DNA of 64,000 bases from Endothia cerciana (Eukaryota; Ascomycota; Sordariomycetes; Diaporthales; Cryphonectriaceae), in assembly GCA_026119935.1 (NCBI GenBank), contig JALRMH010000016.1, positions 372,001 to 436,000 on the forward strand, written 5' to 3'. Position 1 is the stretch's first letter. Each line of letters starts with the position of its first letter. The notes under the pieces were generated by a model, which worked only from the letters and a program-made list of their open reading frames with translations, had not been told where the DNA came from and ran no database searches. The position numbers and the translations under genes are program-made. Shown here piece by piece: positions 21,789 to 32,493 of the stretch.

Positions 21789-24061
21789 ATGGAGGCGCAA
21801 CAGCGGAACAATGCCAAAGAAGGCCGAAGGCAGCGGCGGCTGCATCTGTCTTGCTCGGAGTGTCGCCGTCGTAAGGTTCGGTGTAGCAGAGACAAACCCT
21901 GTCTGCAATGTGTTCGGGGGGGTCGTCTGGCTGAGTGCCAGTATGACTATGACCCGGCTTCCCATAGTGGACAGACCCCAGGGCAGCTCGTCTTCGAGGT
22001 TACGCCAGGACACGGGCAGCGCTCTCGGCCCGCGGCAGCCCGCACGAGTCAACTGACGGATCGCGTGCAACGCAGCCGAGCTGGGGCAGGGGTTTCGGCA
22101 GGAGCGGCGGGCGATGATAAAGGGCCTGAAGACGCCATCCCGCCTCTCCGGCAGTTCTGGCATGGAAGCAGGGCGGGGGATGAGTACACATCGCCCTTCG
22201 ATGGGCGGACGATCGGGGTGCCCAAGGAGGTCATCTTTGGCGGGGACCATGCCACCGTCTTCTGGGGCAGGAGCCACGAGACCAACTTTGTGCCTCGCAT
22301 CACGGATATGACCACCATGCTGCTCAGATCTGGCGAGGACAGCGATATCACCACTCTATTGGAGGTGGAGCGTCATACGCGCCCGAACGAGCAGCCGGCC
22401 CCGGGTACGGACCCAGAGCTGCTGGACCTGGTACCGTCGCGCCCGACAGCAGACCGCCTGTGGCAGACCTACAAGGAGCATCTCGACTCGTACTATCGAG
22501 TCCTGCACCTGCCGACCTTCGAAAGGGAGTATGCCCACTTCTGGGCCACCCAGACAGCCCCGCGGCACTTCCTGCCTCAGCTACTCAGCATCTGTGCGAC
22601 AGCTGCGTGCTACGGAGACCAGGATCGCCTCCGGCGGGAGGATCAGGCACGCACGTGGATCGAGACAGTCAGGCTGTGGCTGTTCAGGGCGGACCCCAGG
22701 GCCCAGATGACGATCGGGTTCTTACAGGCCCACCTCCTCATGCTGATCGCAGGCGATGTCCACTGGATGAAGATCGACCGGAGCTGGATCTCGTCAGGCA
22801 CACTCGTGCGCAATGCCATCTCTGCTGGTCTGCATCGAGAGCCCCGAGACTTCTTCCGCATCTCGCCCTTCCATGCTAAGCTTCGCCGTAAGCTGTGGTA
22901 CTCGATAATGGAGTACGACCTCGTGACGTGTTTCGCAAAGGGTCGCATTCCATTTGTCAGGGACGATGAGTATGACTGCGAGCCTCCAGCAGGCGACTGG
23001 GAAGAACCCTCCCACGATTCCGAGCCAGGTATCAAGCTTTATGCGGCGGCGAAGCCCAAGAAAGACGTCCTCAATCATATCCTGGCCAAGTCCCTGCCGT
23101 TGAGAACCCGCATCTGTCATGCTGTGAACAGCATCAGGCTTGAGATTAGATACGACGAAGTCCTCAGGCTGGACGCTGAGCTGAAGGTCTTCCTGCGCCA
23201 GGTACAGTCTGCAGGCACCGACGAACCGAGTCTCTTCAGACGAACCCTGGCATCGATTCTCAGCCAGCGCGCCGTCGTTGCTCTACACGCGCCGTTTGTG
23301 ACCAGGGCCCTCCATGATCCTAAATGGGCGTACTCACGGACCCGCTGCCTCGAGACGGCAGCATCCATCCTCTCGTCAGCCCTGTCCCTCCTCGACGATA
23401 CCGCCCCACGGGGAGACTGCGGCCCCTTCGCGACCATCAACAACATCTGCCGCTGCGAGGTTTCGAACAGCGTCTTTCTCATCTGCCACGAGCTCTTGGC
23501 GCAGGTGGTCGAGCAGCGGGGGCTGGGGCAGTACCCGTCTCCGTCGTCTCTTGGCCGGTGGGACCCGCGGGAGAAGGAGTTGCTGGTCAGCCTGGTGGAG
23601 AGGACGTCGAAGGCGCTGGAGCGGGTGTCGAAGCCTGACCTCGTGAGCCAGCGGACGTGTGCATGGGTGCGTCTCTCAGCTGACTTGTGTCGGGCGGCAG
23701 TGGTGCCTGCTTCTGAGGGGGTGCTGGCGGCGATGAAGGAGGCGGTTGGAAAGGGGATTCGGGCTTGGAGGTCGAATGGGCTGGCGCCTCACCCTGATGT
23801 GAGCACCAGTGTGGAATCTGGCTTGGTATGCAAGGCTCGGGAGGGTATCTGGTATGGGAGATCATGCTTCAGGTTCCTACTGACCTCTGGAATCAGCAGA
23901 CGACGTCCCTTGCCGGTTATGAAGCTCTCGGAGATGACGGCACCCTGGATGAAGACGTAAGGGTGACCTTGATGTTCCACAATTGCCGCAGAAGCTGACA
24001 ATTTCCCTTGTAGTACTTCCACCTCTTTTTCGACATGAATATCCTGGGAGGCTTCGAATGA
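21789..24061 (+). CDS. Zn2Cys6 transcription factor with fungal-specific middle domain
   Basis: Binuclear zinc-cluster regulator of 717 aa, nuclear. The cluster lies near residues 22-50 with spacing C-x2-C-x6-C-x5-C-x2-C-x8-C (CSECRRRKVRC..PCLQC..C). The middle homology region follows, with YYRVLHLPTFEREYAHFW at about residue 236 and SGTLVRNAISAGLHREPRDF further on. The uninterrupted frame runs to an early stop at 23960, but the C-terminus is better explained by two introns: 23799-23860 (GTGAGC..GGGAG) and 23957-24013 (GTAAGG..TTGTAG). Splicing them gives IMLQVPTDLWNQQT and a terminal YFHLFFDMNILGGFE, which look like a natural end of this family. The first of these introns is less certain. 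Its position opposite the MFS carrier suggests a local pathway regulator. Confidence 0.9.
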
Positions 24062-27000
24062 ACAGGGCGGTAGGAGGTGGAACTATAAGGCACAGGGTCA
24101 GCTAGAAGTGAAGCCAACAGCGCTGCATCTGCTGCCAGAGCGCGTGGTTATTGGAGTGAGTAGCCCGTCTGATTGTCCCCTTTCCAACTTCTGCTCCATC
24201 TCCTAGAATGTACTTCCCAGCTCCGCTACCTGCTCCCTGAACATACTGACAGATCAGTTTAACCTCCAGAACAGTACTGTAATGACGTCTCGTGACCCGC
24301 TCCTTGCCATCCGGTAGCACAAAGTGATAGCCCCGTCTAGGCCTAGGCGTACTCGCCGCTCGGTGCCGGTAGTTCACTCGTCTTCTTCTGGGTTGGGTTG
24401 GAACCCGAACTGAGGTTTGTCGGAGGGGCCGTCCGTCTTGAGCTGCGCTGGTCGACGAGGTGTCTCTGCGGTGCTTCCACGCTCTCCTTCTGCCAAACCA
24501 TCATGGCCTACCGCCGCATATCCGCCCAGATCCTATCATATCGCGTCCTTGCTGGTGAGGGTCAACCCTGAGTAGGGACGATGGTGGAACAGCCGCTTTT
24601 CGCCGTGGAGGTAGCTAGAAGTCCGTGGCGAAGCTGTGGCAGACGGGGAAGCGACGTATGGCCGTGGACGAGGAGGAAGGCGGAGGATAGGGGGTCACTT
24701 ACTTTGAGCGTTCGTGATGTCCTTGTGGTATTCCTCAGACCACCTCGGATGCGGTCCACATGCTGCCAGTCGTGTCCCGTCCATGCGTGCTGTAAGGACT
24801 TTGTGAGCAGTTGCAGTTTCGTAACCAAGAAGCCTAGACGCGTCATGCCTGGGTTGCAACGCGACGGTGACGTGGCGGTGAATCGAGAGACCGGGCAAGG
24901 CAAAAGGATAAGATGCTGTGAGCTGCAATGCTTTCCTCGGTAGCCAGGGCAGGGACGATTTTGTTGGTGGCGGGAGCTGGGGCGGCATACACTCGCAATC
25001 AGATGGATTGGGAGGGGCGAATTTTCTTCTTCACATCGCAGGCAAGCCTACGATTGCGATGAAAAAAAAAAAAAAAACCAAAAAAAAAAAAGGTTCAGAC
25101 AAAAAATTGAGAAAGTACTCGGAGAGTACTCGAGTGAGTAGCCTGGGCTACCACAGATTGGTTGTGGAAGTATGGTTCTCTCGCTCGCAACACCGCACCA
25201 GGAGGCTTCTGAGAGCTCGCTCGAGGCTTGGTGATCCAGACGGCCCCATTCTGGCACCGGGCCCCGGCGGCGAGAGCACGGGGCGGGGGCTGGGGGTGGA
25301 GGGTCGGCTGTCCAGGGCTGCGCATCGGCGGTCGGACGAGCTTACCAGGCTTCGTGACGGCTAGCGAGCAGTAATCCCCGTCGCCCTGCGAGGCAGTATG
25401 CGTGTCCCCATGAAAAAAAGGAGGGGACGACACACAGCGCTTCTGCGAGAGGTACCGCGCGGGCAGCACTCTTGCGTGCGGATACTGCCGGGGCCGCAGG
25501 GTCCGTACACAAGCTACTGCTCTGGCAAGGTCGGAGGTGTGCCGAGGCACGAGAGGTAGGTGGGTGTGGTCGGTGCTGCTGTATGATTGTGCGGGATGGG
25601 GAGAGTGGATGTGGGTGGACGTGAGATGCCCTATCTATGGTTGGGTGCTTGACGGTGGAGGAGTTGGATGGATGTGACATGAGAAGAAATAAGTGGGAGG
25701 TTCAGATTGGAATGGGGGTGAAAGGCCGCGTTGTTATGTAGTAAGTGGTGCAGGCTGCAAGCGGTCCCCAGATCAGGAAAAGGTACAGAGGTACCTCCAC
25801 CGCTGGCCTGTTGCCTGGCTGATCTGGCGGCTGCCAGGGTCACGGCACGGACCGCACAGTTGACAGGTGGGCCTGTGAACCAAAATTCCTGGCTGCCCAG
25901 CCAATCACATCTCAGATCCACCAGATCGAGGGCTTGCAGACCTGGTGCTAATCTCGAAACCCAATTTCGACATCAAGTTCTATCCTCTGGGGGCAGCATG
26001 CTGCATGCGTGCGCAACCGCAATCCTCATTTCCCATCACACGTAGCGTGTGCATAGACCGCATAGTCCCTACGATGGGAGCAAGCAGCCAAGCATAGGTT
26101 GACCTCCTAATTTTCTACGCGCTTTATTAGATAATATGCCGGGTCCAATCCTCATCCCTCTTGATCGTGTAGCCGTTGCTTTGTGACCTGACCGCGTATC
26201 AACGGTTCTCATACGTATCATCAGTAGGGTGTGAAGCCACTGATCTGGCCTTAATCCAATCAGATTAGCGGTAAAAGGTCTGTAAGGAAAGTCGACCTGT
26301 GTTTGATTCCCTTCTGTCGACTTCATGGCGCCTTTCAATCAAATGTATCTAGCAGGTCTTCGTACAGGTATTCTCATCTCAAGCTACAGGCAGGGCGAGC
26401 TGCCGGATCACCCAGGCCAGAAATGGGGGTACCTTTGTACATTTTACTGATCTGGGACCGCCTGCAGCCTGTTCGAGATCTGCTGCGCACGCTGATGCCT
26501 GCTGCATCTCCCAGGTAGCTGCTCGCTGCAGTCCCACAGCGGTTGCCATTTTGCCAATGCGGCCTTCCAAGGGCCTTGTTCTTGATGTCCGCAGCTTGCC
26601 ACTGTCTTCAACGTGACCCAAAATAACAGTCTCTCCGGATGGTTCCAACTGGACCTGACCTCAGGGAACTCATCTGGAACAGAAATCAGAGTAGGGTATA
26701 GACGGCGGGACGTCTTCCGAACAGTAAGGACGGCATGCCGAGCCAGAAATATATACCACTCAATATACATTGTCCCCGAGTACACCTGAATGGGTCCGCA
26801 CCGTCAGATATTCTTCATTGTTACCGCCCTGTCCTGAAATGTGATTGCGCTTGCCCGAAACTTCCAACAGAGGCCGGGAAGTTGCCAGACGGTGGCATCC
26901 AGCAACAACATGGCCCAAGCGCCTCAATCACAACACAAAGCAGGCAAGCACTGCAGTCTTCTGTCCTTTCTCCCTGATCTCGAGCTGAAGTGTTTTGGTT

Positions 27001-27168
27001 TCAGCCCCCTTCTCTCAAGGCATCTGTTGCAGTCCGTCCAGATTGGTTCGTGCAAACATTCATAAACTCTTTGCATGAACACGGTATTTCTAGACTTTTT
27101 GAATGTTGACATTCAGGAAACACTGCTTGCATACTTTGCCCCAACACTTTCTACGACAGCGTTACATC
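24062..27168. other. Intergenic, about 3.1 kb, one unresolved candidate inside
   Basis: Apart from the candidate at 24502-25072, no gene is supported. A broken A-run lies at about 25061-25092; on the minus strand it would be a polypyrimidine tract next to an AG at 25055-25060. GC-rich sequence at 25240-25620 gives long chance frames. The stretch 26040-27160 shows no conserved motif and should contain the promoter of the tandem SDR gene. Confidence 0.4.
24502..25072 (+). other. Unresolved small gene candidate (strand ambiguous)
   Basis: On the plus strand ATG at 24502 opens MAYRRISAQILSYRVLA, a basic, mitochondrial-presequence-like start, followed directly by a GTGAGG donor. Further on, near 24928-25060, one frame reads AMLSSVARAGTILLVAGAG followed by AYTRNQMDWEGR, which looks like a membrane span. 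The exons between them cannot be joined with confidence. The minus strand over the same interval also looks coding (ASRLLGYETATAHKVLTARM; WSEEYHKDITNAQ followed by a GTAAGT donor). At most one reading is likely to be real. Family not recognised. Confidence 0.25.
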
Positions 27169-29589
27169 ATGGGGGATCGGCTCGGTGCCTCGTGGTTCAG
27201 GAACTTCCATGCCTGGCGTCCCTCTCGACTTGCCAGAGAACATGCTTCACGGGATCCGCGCAGTCTCGACTTCGGTCAGATGGAGCTGCTGAAACTGGTT
27301 CTCTTCAGAAACCAGATCATCATCGTCATTGGTGGCAAGATCGGTCTGCCCCAGGCCGTCTACCAAAGTAAGCAGGATCTCCTTCAATTTTTTGACCGGA
27401 CCTCCACGATCGCATACAACAGACATGTTCAGATGGGCCACATGGTCGATTTCTTCATGGGTGACGATGGTGCAATCATGTACCACTTCCCCGCCATCGA
27501 CACCTTCGAGTCCTCGCTCGAGGGAGATCATGGCTGTCACAAGCTTGGCAGAGGCATTGAGGTATCAGAGGGTGAACTTGCCAGACGGGCCGCCAAACTC
27601 GTCGAGGACCCTATCTTCCAAGATGCCGATGCTGTTGGTAAGCCTTCGTCCTGTTCCGATACCCCACGGGTGAGCCCAAAATGCACTGACTCGATCCGAA
27701 CGTTAGTGATCAGCCATGACTTTGCTGCCCCTGTTCCGGACGACACTCTGTTCGATACGTTTGTTGAATACCTCCTCGACCGCGAGCAACGATCAACAGC
27801 CGCCGTGAAAGCAATTTGCGACGCGATTCGTTCCCTTCGGGGGCGTAAAAGGAGGGATATGAAGATCGTTGTCCTGCAGAACTCGTTGTCTTGGCTCCCA
27901 CTAGCCAGAGCTGAAGAATCACATAGGGACGACGGCCGGCAGATGGTTTCCAAGCAACAGGCTGAGAAGACCGAATACAGTAGGGTTGTAGGTACCAAAT
28001 CACCATAGGATCTACAGCTTAGCCCATAAGTTGGGAATCGGTTCCGCCTTCTTCCCCCTGACTTGCTTGAGCCTCGCTGATAACATCATGTGCCCATCAA
28101 TTAGCTTCAAGATGCCGACGGTAGCGAGCTCTCCTTCATCATGAGCGCGATCATACCGCACAGGAAACCGATAGTCGAATGCGACTGGAGGGGTGCCCTG
28201 AATCATTTCTTCACGCGCGGCTTCAGTAATCGGGACATGAGGCAGATCGGCATAGAGCTTGCTCAGCGCGTTGCTTACGGCGAAGCGGGTGCTACCGCTG
28301 ACCAGAAAGACGACCTATACGACAAGGTGCTAGAGCAGTTCCTGCGGACACGGATGCTTTTCCGACAACGTGAACTCAGAGAAGTCTTTGTGCGGAGCAG
28401 ACGACAGTTCTTCGAGTACTTTCGTGCCTCCGAGGGTAACGAAGGCTCGTCTCGGAATACCCAAGGTAGTAGTGATATCAACGCTCCCCATGAAATTGTA
28501 GAAGGTGAGACTCATGATGACGAGATGAAAGATAGCAGAAGTCCTTCAGCGGAGCCCACGTCCAAGGCACCGTCCTTGGCAGGCAAGGTCGCGGTCGTGC
28601 TGGACTATGGACGGCTCGATGGCGTTACTGAGGCAAGCTGCCTGGAGCTGGCGCGGCTTGGCGCCAAAGTTGCTGTCACATATGTTTCAGAGGATGAGGG
28701 ACGTGGACTTGCAATGGCTCTTCGGGTGGTACAGGAGATTTCCCGACAAGGCGGGGTGGCTATGATGGTTTCAGGAAAGCCCTTCCGCTCTGGGAACTAC
28801 TCCGATAAAGATGTTGGTGATGCCGACTACATCCAGGAGCTGATGGCCCGTGTGCTCGATACTCTCAAGGTCCCAAAGGTGGACGTCATTGGTAAGTCTC
28901 GCGAAATACCCCTCGAACGACCCGAGACTGACTTGTTCCGCTGGGTGCAGTCAACAATGTAGGCTGGCACTACGACTTCGCCGGCGACGGCCCGGAGCAC
29001 TACGGCGAGAACTTGCATCTCATGAGCAGAGATGGCACCCGCAATCTCCTTGCCCTGACCTATATCGTGGAGCACTGCGTTGAGCACAAGCTCCTTGGCG
29101 ACAGCGCACGTATCATCAACATCGCCGGCATGATTGTCAATCCGGCCACACACATGGGTGGCTTCCCACACGGAAAGTACCTTTTCAGCTTCATGGACGG
29201 GTGGGCGTACCAGGTGAAGACATCCAAACCGTCCGGCAATCTGGAGTGGAAATTCGAATGCTGACCCATACAAGCTTTTAAACGCCTCGGAGCACAAGAG
29301 TGAGGATGACGCTTTAATCCAGTTCAGCACCATCATCCCCGGCTTCGTCATGGATGATCCACTTAAGCCCACGAGTGAGAAGGCCTGGGCCGACTGGTGG
29401 AGCAATCTGGGAGTCATGCATGCACTATGGGAAGACCCAGAAAATTTTCAAGAGACGGCCAAGATTGTTGGACTGCTTACGAGGCCTGACTTCGAAGAAG
29501 AGAATATCGCAGTTGCCCCAGATCACGAGTTTGTTACCCCCAAACCCGTGGGGTGGACTACCCGTGAGATCGGGCAGGGGCGTCGGTGA
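27169..29589 (+). CDS. Putative tandem SDR-fold protein with degenerate active sites
   Basis: Model of 704 aa; exons 27169-27637, 27707-27987, 28105-28891, 28951-29213, 29275-29589. All junctions are GT..AG and the sum closes in frame. The N-terminal part looks like a diverged SDR fold: a Rossmann-like strand-loop IIIVIGGKIGLPQAV, then ADAVVISHDFAAP where SDRs have the NNAG strand, and KIVVLQNSLSWLPLA at the active-site Ser strand. After a charged linker the second half repeats the pattern more clearly: LAGKVAVVLDYGRLDGVTEA, ELARLGAKVAVTYVS, VDVIVNNVGW, ARIINIAGM, IIPGFVMDD. The glycine motif TGxxxGIG is not preserved, and where YxxxK should be the text reads KYLFSF, so the lysine is absent. 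Catalysis is therefore doubtful. The 117-nt intron 27988-28104 is what joins the halves; without it this would be two adjacent genes. Function unknown. Confidence 0.6.
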
Positions 29590-30324
29590 CAACAACCTCG
29601 ACGAAGACCATACAAATGGCAAGACTATGACTTCTAGAACTTCTGCCTGCAAGGCCTTCAGGATCTCTCGTATTCTTCCGCAAATATTATGAGTGATTCA
29701 GACCACCCTTTCTGTCCAACCAAGCAGAGTCATAGAGTTGATGGTCTCTACCATAACTAGCTGCAAGCCTAAGCTCTCTCTTGACCCAAGGCTCTCGCTT
29801 GGACCAGAAAATCCACTGCAATATGCAATGCGAAGGCAGTTCAATATACTCTAGACGCAGCTAGATCAGGTCCTTAGCATTTATTGGTGCCTAACCCCGG
29901 GCGATGCTGGACGGACGGAAACTCCCACATGGTCTGGCCATCTCCAAGTCTCTTGCACACATTGAACAAGCCCGTTGATCCTATAGGATTAAAAGATAGG
30001 TGGTTGTCCGGGACCATCCTTTGGCGGTCTGGAAAGCAGTGATCAGAAGCAGGGTCACTTGCTTCCTCCATACGAGGAGAGCATAAACGAATTACGATAG
30101 CGCAACATGCGGGAACAGAATCAGTACAAAGAAATACATTGAAATTCTCGTCGCAATGTTCATATTCCTCCACTCCTCAGAACATCTACCTCAGCATCGC
30201 CAATATGTCTTGAGTGATCTGATCCTTGTCCTGTCCATCACGCTCATTCTAACTACGTCTCACCTCGCCTCTGCGCTCCTATATGCCAAGTCGATACCGT
30301 AGAGGCGGGCAGAACGTCCGTCGC
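29590..30324. other. Intergenic between convergent genes
   Basis: Holds the 3' ends of the plus-strand tandem SDR gene and the minus-strand secreted protein gene. No conserved frame seen. Confidence 0.5.
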
Positions 30325-31518
30325 TCACGACGTCGTGGGCCACACGATCTCCGTGCTCGTCAGTACCTGTGTCTCCTGCACTATTGTGGTAATCAGCACG
30401 ACACTCGTGCTGGGCTTGGCCTCAGAAGTCCCCCCCCTCGTCGCCGTGCCGTTCAGCCCCAGACTGCCGAGGATAGCACTCGCCACCGCGCTCGCCTCCG
30501 CCGAGACGAGGTCCGTCACGGTGTACATCAGCGTCTTGGTTGTCGTCTCCTCATATACCGTCCTGAACACGTCCTCAGTCTCGGTCTCGGTCTCCGTCCT
30601 CGTCGAGATGGCCGCCGCGGAGACGTCGGACGTGGTAATCTGTGAGGGCGCCGTGATCCGCTCGCACACGGTGCTCGTCCACGTGAATGGGCCCTCCGCC
30701 GTCACCGCGTCCCCGTCCAGCGTCTCCATGGGGCACCCCCACATGGGCTGGATGACGAAGACCGAGGTGCACCCATGGCAGTCGACGGAGGCGTACTCGG
30801 TCGTGGTGGACGTGAAGACCGTCAGGACGTTGTTTGTCCGGCACGGGTTGGTCAGTGCGCCCATGGTGGTGGTCACGCAGCCCCGGAGGAGGGATGGCGG
30901 TGTCGCCGTCGTCGCGCGGATGGTGGTGACCGGCGCCGGGGTGATCGTGAGCCGGGAGGAGGCTGTTCGTGATGATACGCCTATGGACAGGGTGGGGATG
31001 GTGATGGCGGTGTCCAAGTCGGAGGTGGACCAACCGAGTGTCAGTGTCGGAATGGTTCTGGTGCCGTCTGTGCAGGCCGCGTCATGGTTGGTAGGTCTCG
31101 TGCGGTTGGGATGTCTGTCCTGCTCGTGAATGGGAATCGCGCCGTGTACAGGCCCCGAGCCATATAAACACGTGGCAGCTGAGGGACCAGGCATGATCTC
31201 TCCCCTTGGAGGCGACATTGGCGGCTGCAAAGTTTGTCTTGGTTCTTTACCAACGGCCTGCCTGGACTCGGAAGACGGTGAGCTGGTGGTGGCTGTCATG
31301 GTCATACCCGCGCTGCGGATCTCGGAGGCTGCCTGTCGATGATCGATACGAGAGTCCTCTAAAGGCATCTGTCCCGTATGCGGCAAGTCGGTACCGCCAT
31401 GTCCATCTTCTCGCTGTGTCGTCAGGCCTCCACGTCTCAGGCTATCTTGTGGAGCCAGGGGTGACGACAAGGCCGACGCGAGGAGCAAGGGGAAGATTGC
31501 TAACAGGCACGCCCACAT
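30325..31518 (-). CDS. Secreted Thr/Ser-rich cell-surface-type protein
   Basis: Single-exon frame of 397 aa from an ATG at 31518. The first about 19 residues are a clear signal peptide (MWACLLAIFPLLLASALSS). The rest is rich in Thr, Ser and Pro with several cysteines concentrated in the middle (GCVTTTMGALTNPC; DCHGCTSVF; WGCPMETL). The region after about residue 180 has repeated TTT/TST and TETETETED tracts, features of O-glycosylated fungal wall or extracellular proteins. No catalytic domain is recognised. There is no obvious GPI-anchor hydrophobic tail: the protein ends TSTEIVWPTTS. Composition supports secretion; function is unknown. It could be a wall protein or an effector-like protein. 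Confidence 0.7.
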   Translation of the reverse strand: MWACLLAIFPLLLASALSSPLAPQDSLRRGGLTTQREDGHGGTDLPHTGQMPLEDSRIDHRQAASEIRSAGMTMTATTSSPSSESRQAVGKEPRQTLQPPMSPPRGEIMPGPSAATCLYGSGPVHGAIPIHEQDRHPNRTRPTNHDAACTDGTRTIPTLTLGWSTSDLDTAITIPTLSIGVSSRTASSRLTITPAPVTTIRATTATPPSLLRGCVTTTMGALTNPCRTNNVLTVFTSTTTEYASVDCHGCTSVFVIQPMWGCPMETLDGDAVTAEGPFTWTSTVCERITAPSQITTSDVSAAAISTRTETETETEDVFRTVYEETTTKTLMYTVTDLVSAEASAVASAILGSLGLNGTATRGGTSEAKPSTSVVLITTIVQETQVLTSTEIVWPTTS

Positions 31519-32493
31519 CGTGCGAACGAGTGATACTTTTCTGGAAATACCGGGTACGAAAATGAAGGCGAAGAGGTAAGATCAGTGAACTCGAGGACCA
31601 AAAAATCGGATCGAGATGATGACGAGCTGTTGGCATCCCAGTCTCCACTAGCTACTCAACGGGTGTTTCTCAGCGAAGACCTTATACTAGTACCTACAGC
31701 CTCGCCGACTTACATGAAATCTTCGCAGCTGCCGGCCGAGGTGCCTAGCCGAGGCGGAAACCGATCCTCAGTGAATTTGCGTGTTTGCTGCACCTGGGCC
31801 AGTCACTCGATGGCGATATAACAAGTGGGAAGCCCGTGGAGCCGAAGAGCGTCAGCACGGGTCTCACCCGACCTGAGGACAACTGTGCCACAGACTCGAG
31901 AGACCCAAAGCGCACAGTGGCTTCGTGCACCGGACAACCGCATCTGGCGTAATTTGCCGATGATGTCGCACGTACAGAACTGACATGTCTCGGTAAACAG
32001 TGCGCAGCTTCCGGCCGTGATATCCAGGCCTGAGAGCTCAGTCCAATCGTCAAGATTGGTCTCGAGATATGGGCGGTCTTCATCAAGTTCCCCTCTCCGA
32101 ATTCACAAATATAGTCCAATTCTATCTGCCGTGGATTGGCACATGTCACGTAAGACGAAGTCGATCCCGAACATGTTCGCAGCAAGATGCCGTCTGAGCG
32201 GATGATGAGGGTATAAACACAGTCTATCATTGGCTTCACGCTTGGAGCTGATCCATGCCGCCGTATGACTTGCGGTCGACTCTGGGACAGGTAGGAGCCG
32301 GAGTCCAGTACCCAAAGAATAACACCAACCCAAGCAAACATATCTCATAGTAGCACAGGAACACGGTGACGATTATCAGAAGCCTTTCGCGGCAATGCTC
32401 AGCCAAGCTTGGAACAGGAGATGTCCTCTCGAGCTTGCGTCTACTCCTCGCCATCCCAACCCATCATTATACTCGAGACCTTGGCTGCCATCG
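31519..32493. other. Spacer with one weak minus-strand frame
   Basis: A minus-strand frame at 31745-32341 (198 codons) begins with a hydrophobic, signal-like stretch (MFAWVGVILWVLDSGS) and contains several cysteines, so a small secreted protein is possible. Another frame just upstream (32236-32454) contains a membrane-span-like run RLLIIVTVFLCYYEICLLG. Neither has a recognised family, and they overlap, so no CDS is called. Confidence 0.25.

Noticed and set aside
25061..25092. A-runs resembling a retroposed poly(A) tail
   Set aside because: No LINE/SINE-like sequence or target-site duplication is visible; it may simply be an intronic polypyrimidine tract on the minus strand.
8000..31500. A single secondary-metabolite cluster covering laccase, SDR-like genes, MFS carrier and regulator
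   Set aside because: No polyketide synthase, peptide synthetase, terpene cyclase or P450 is present and gaps are large; proximity alone does not support a cluster.
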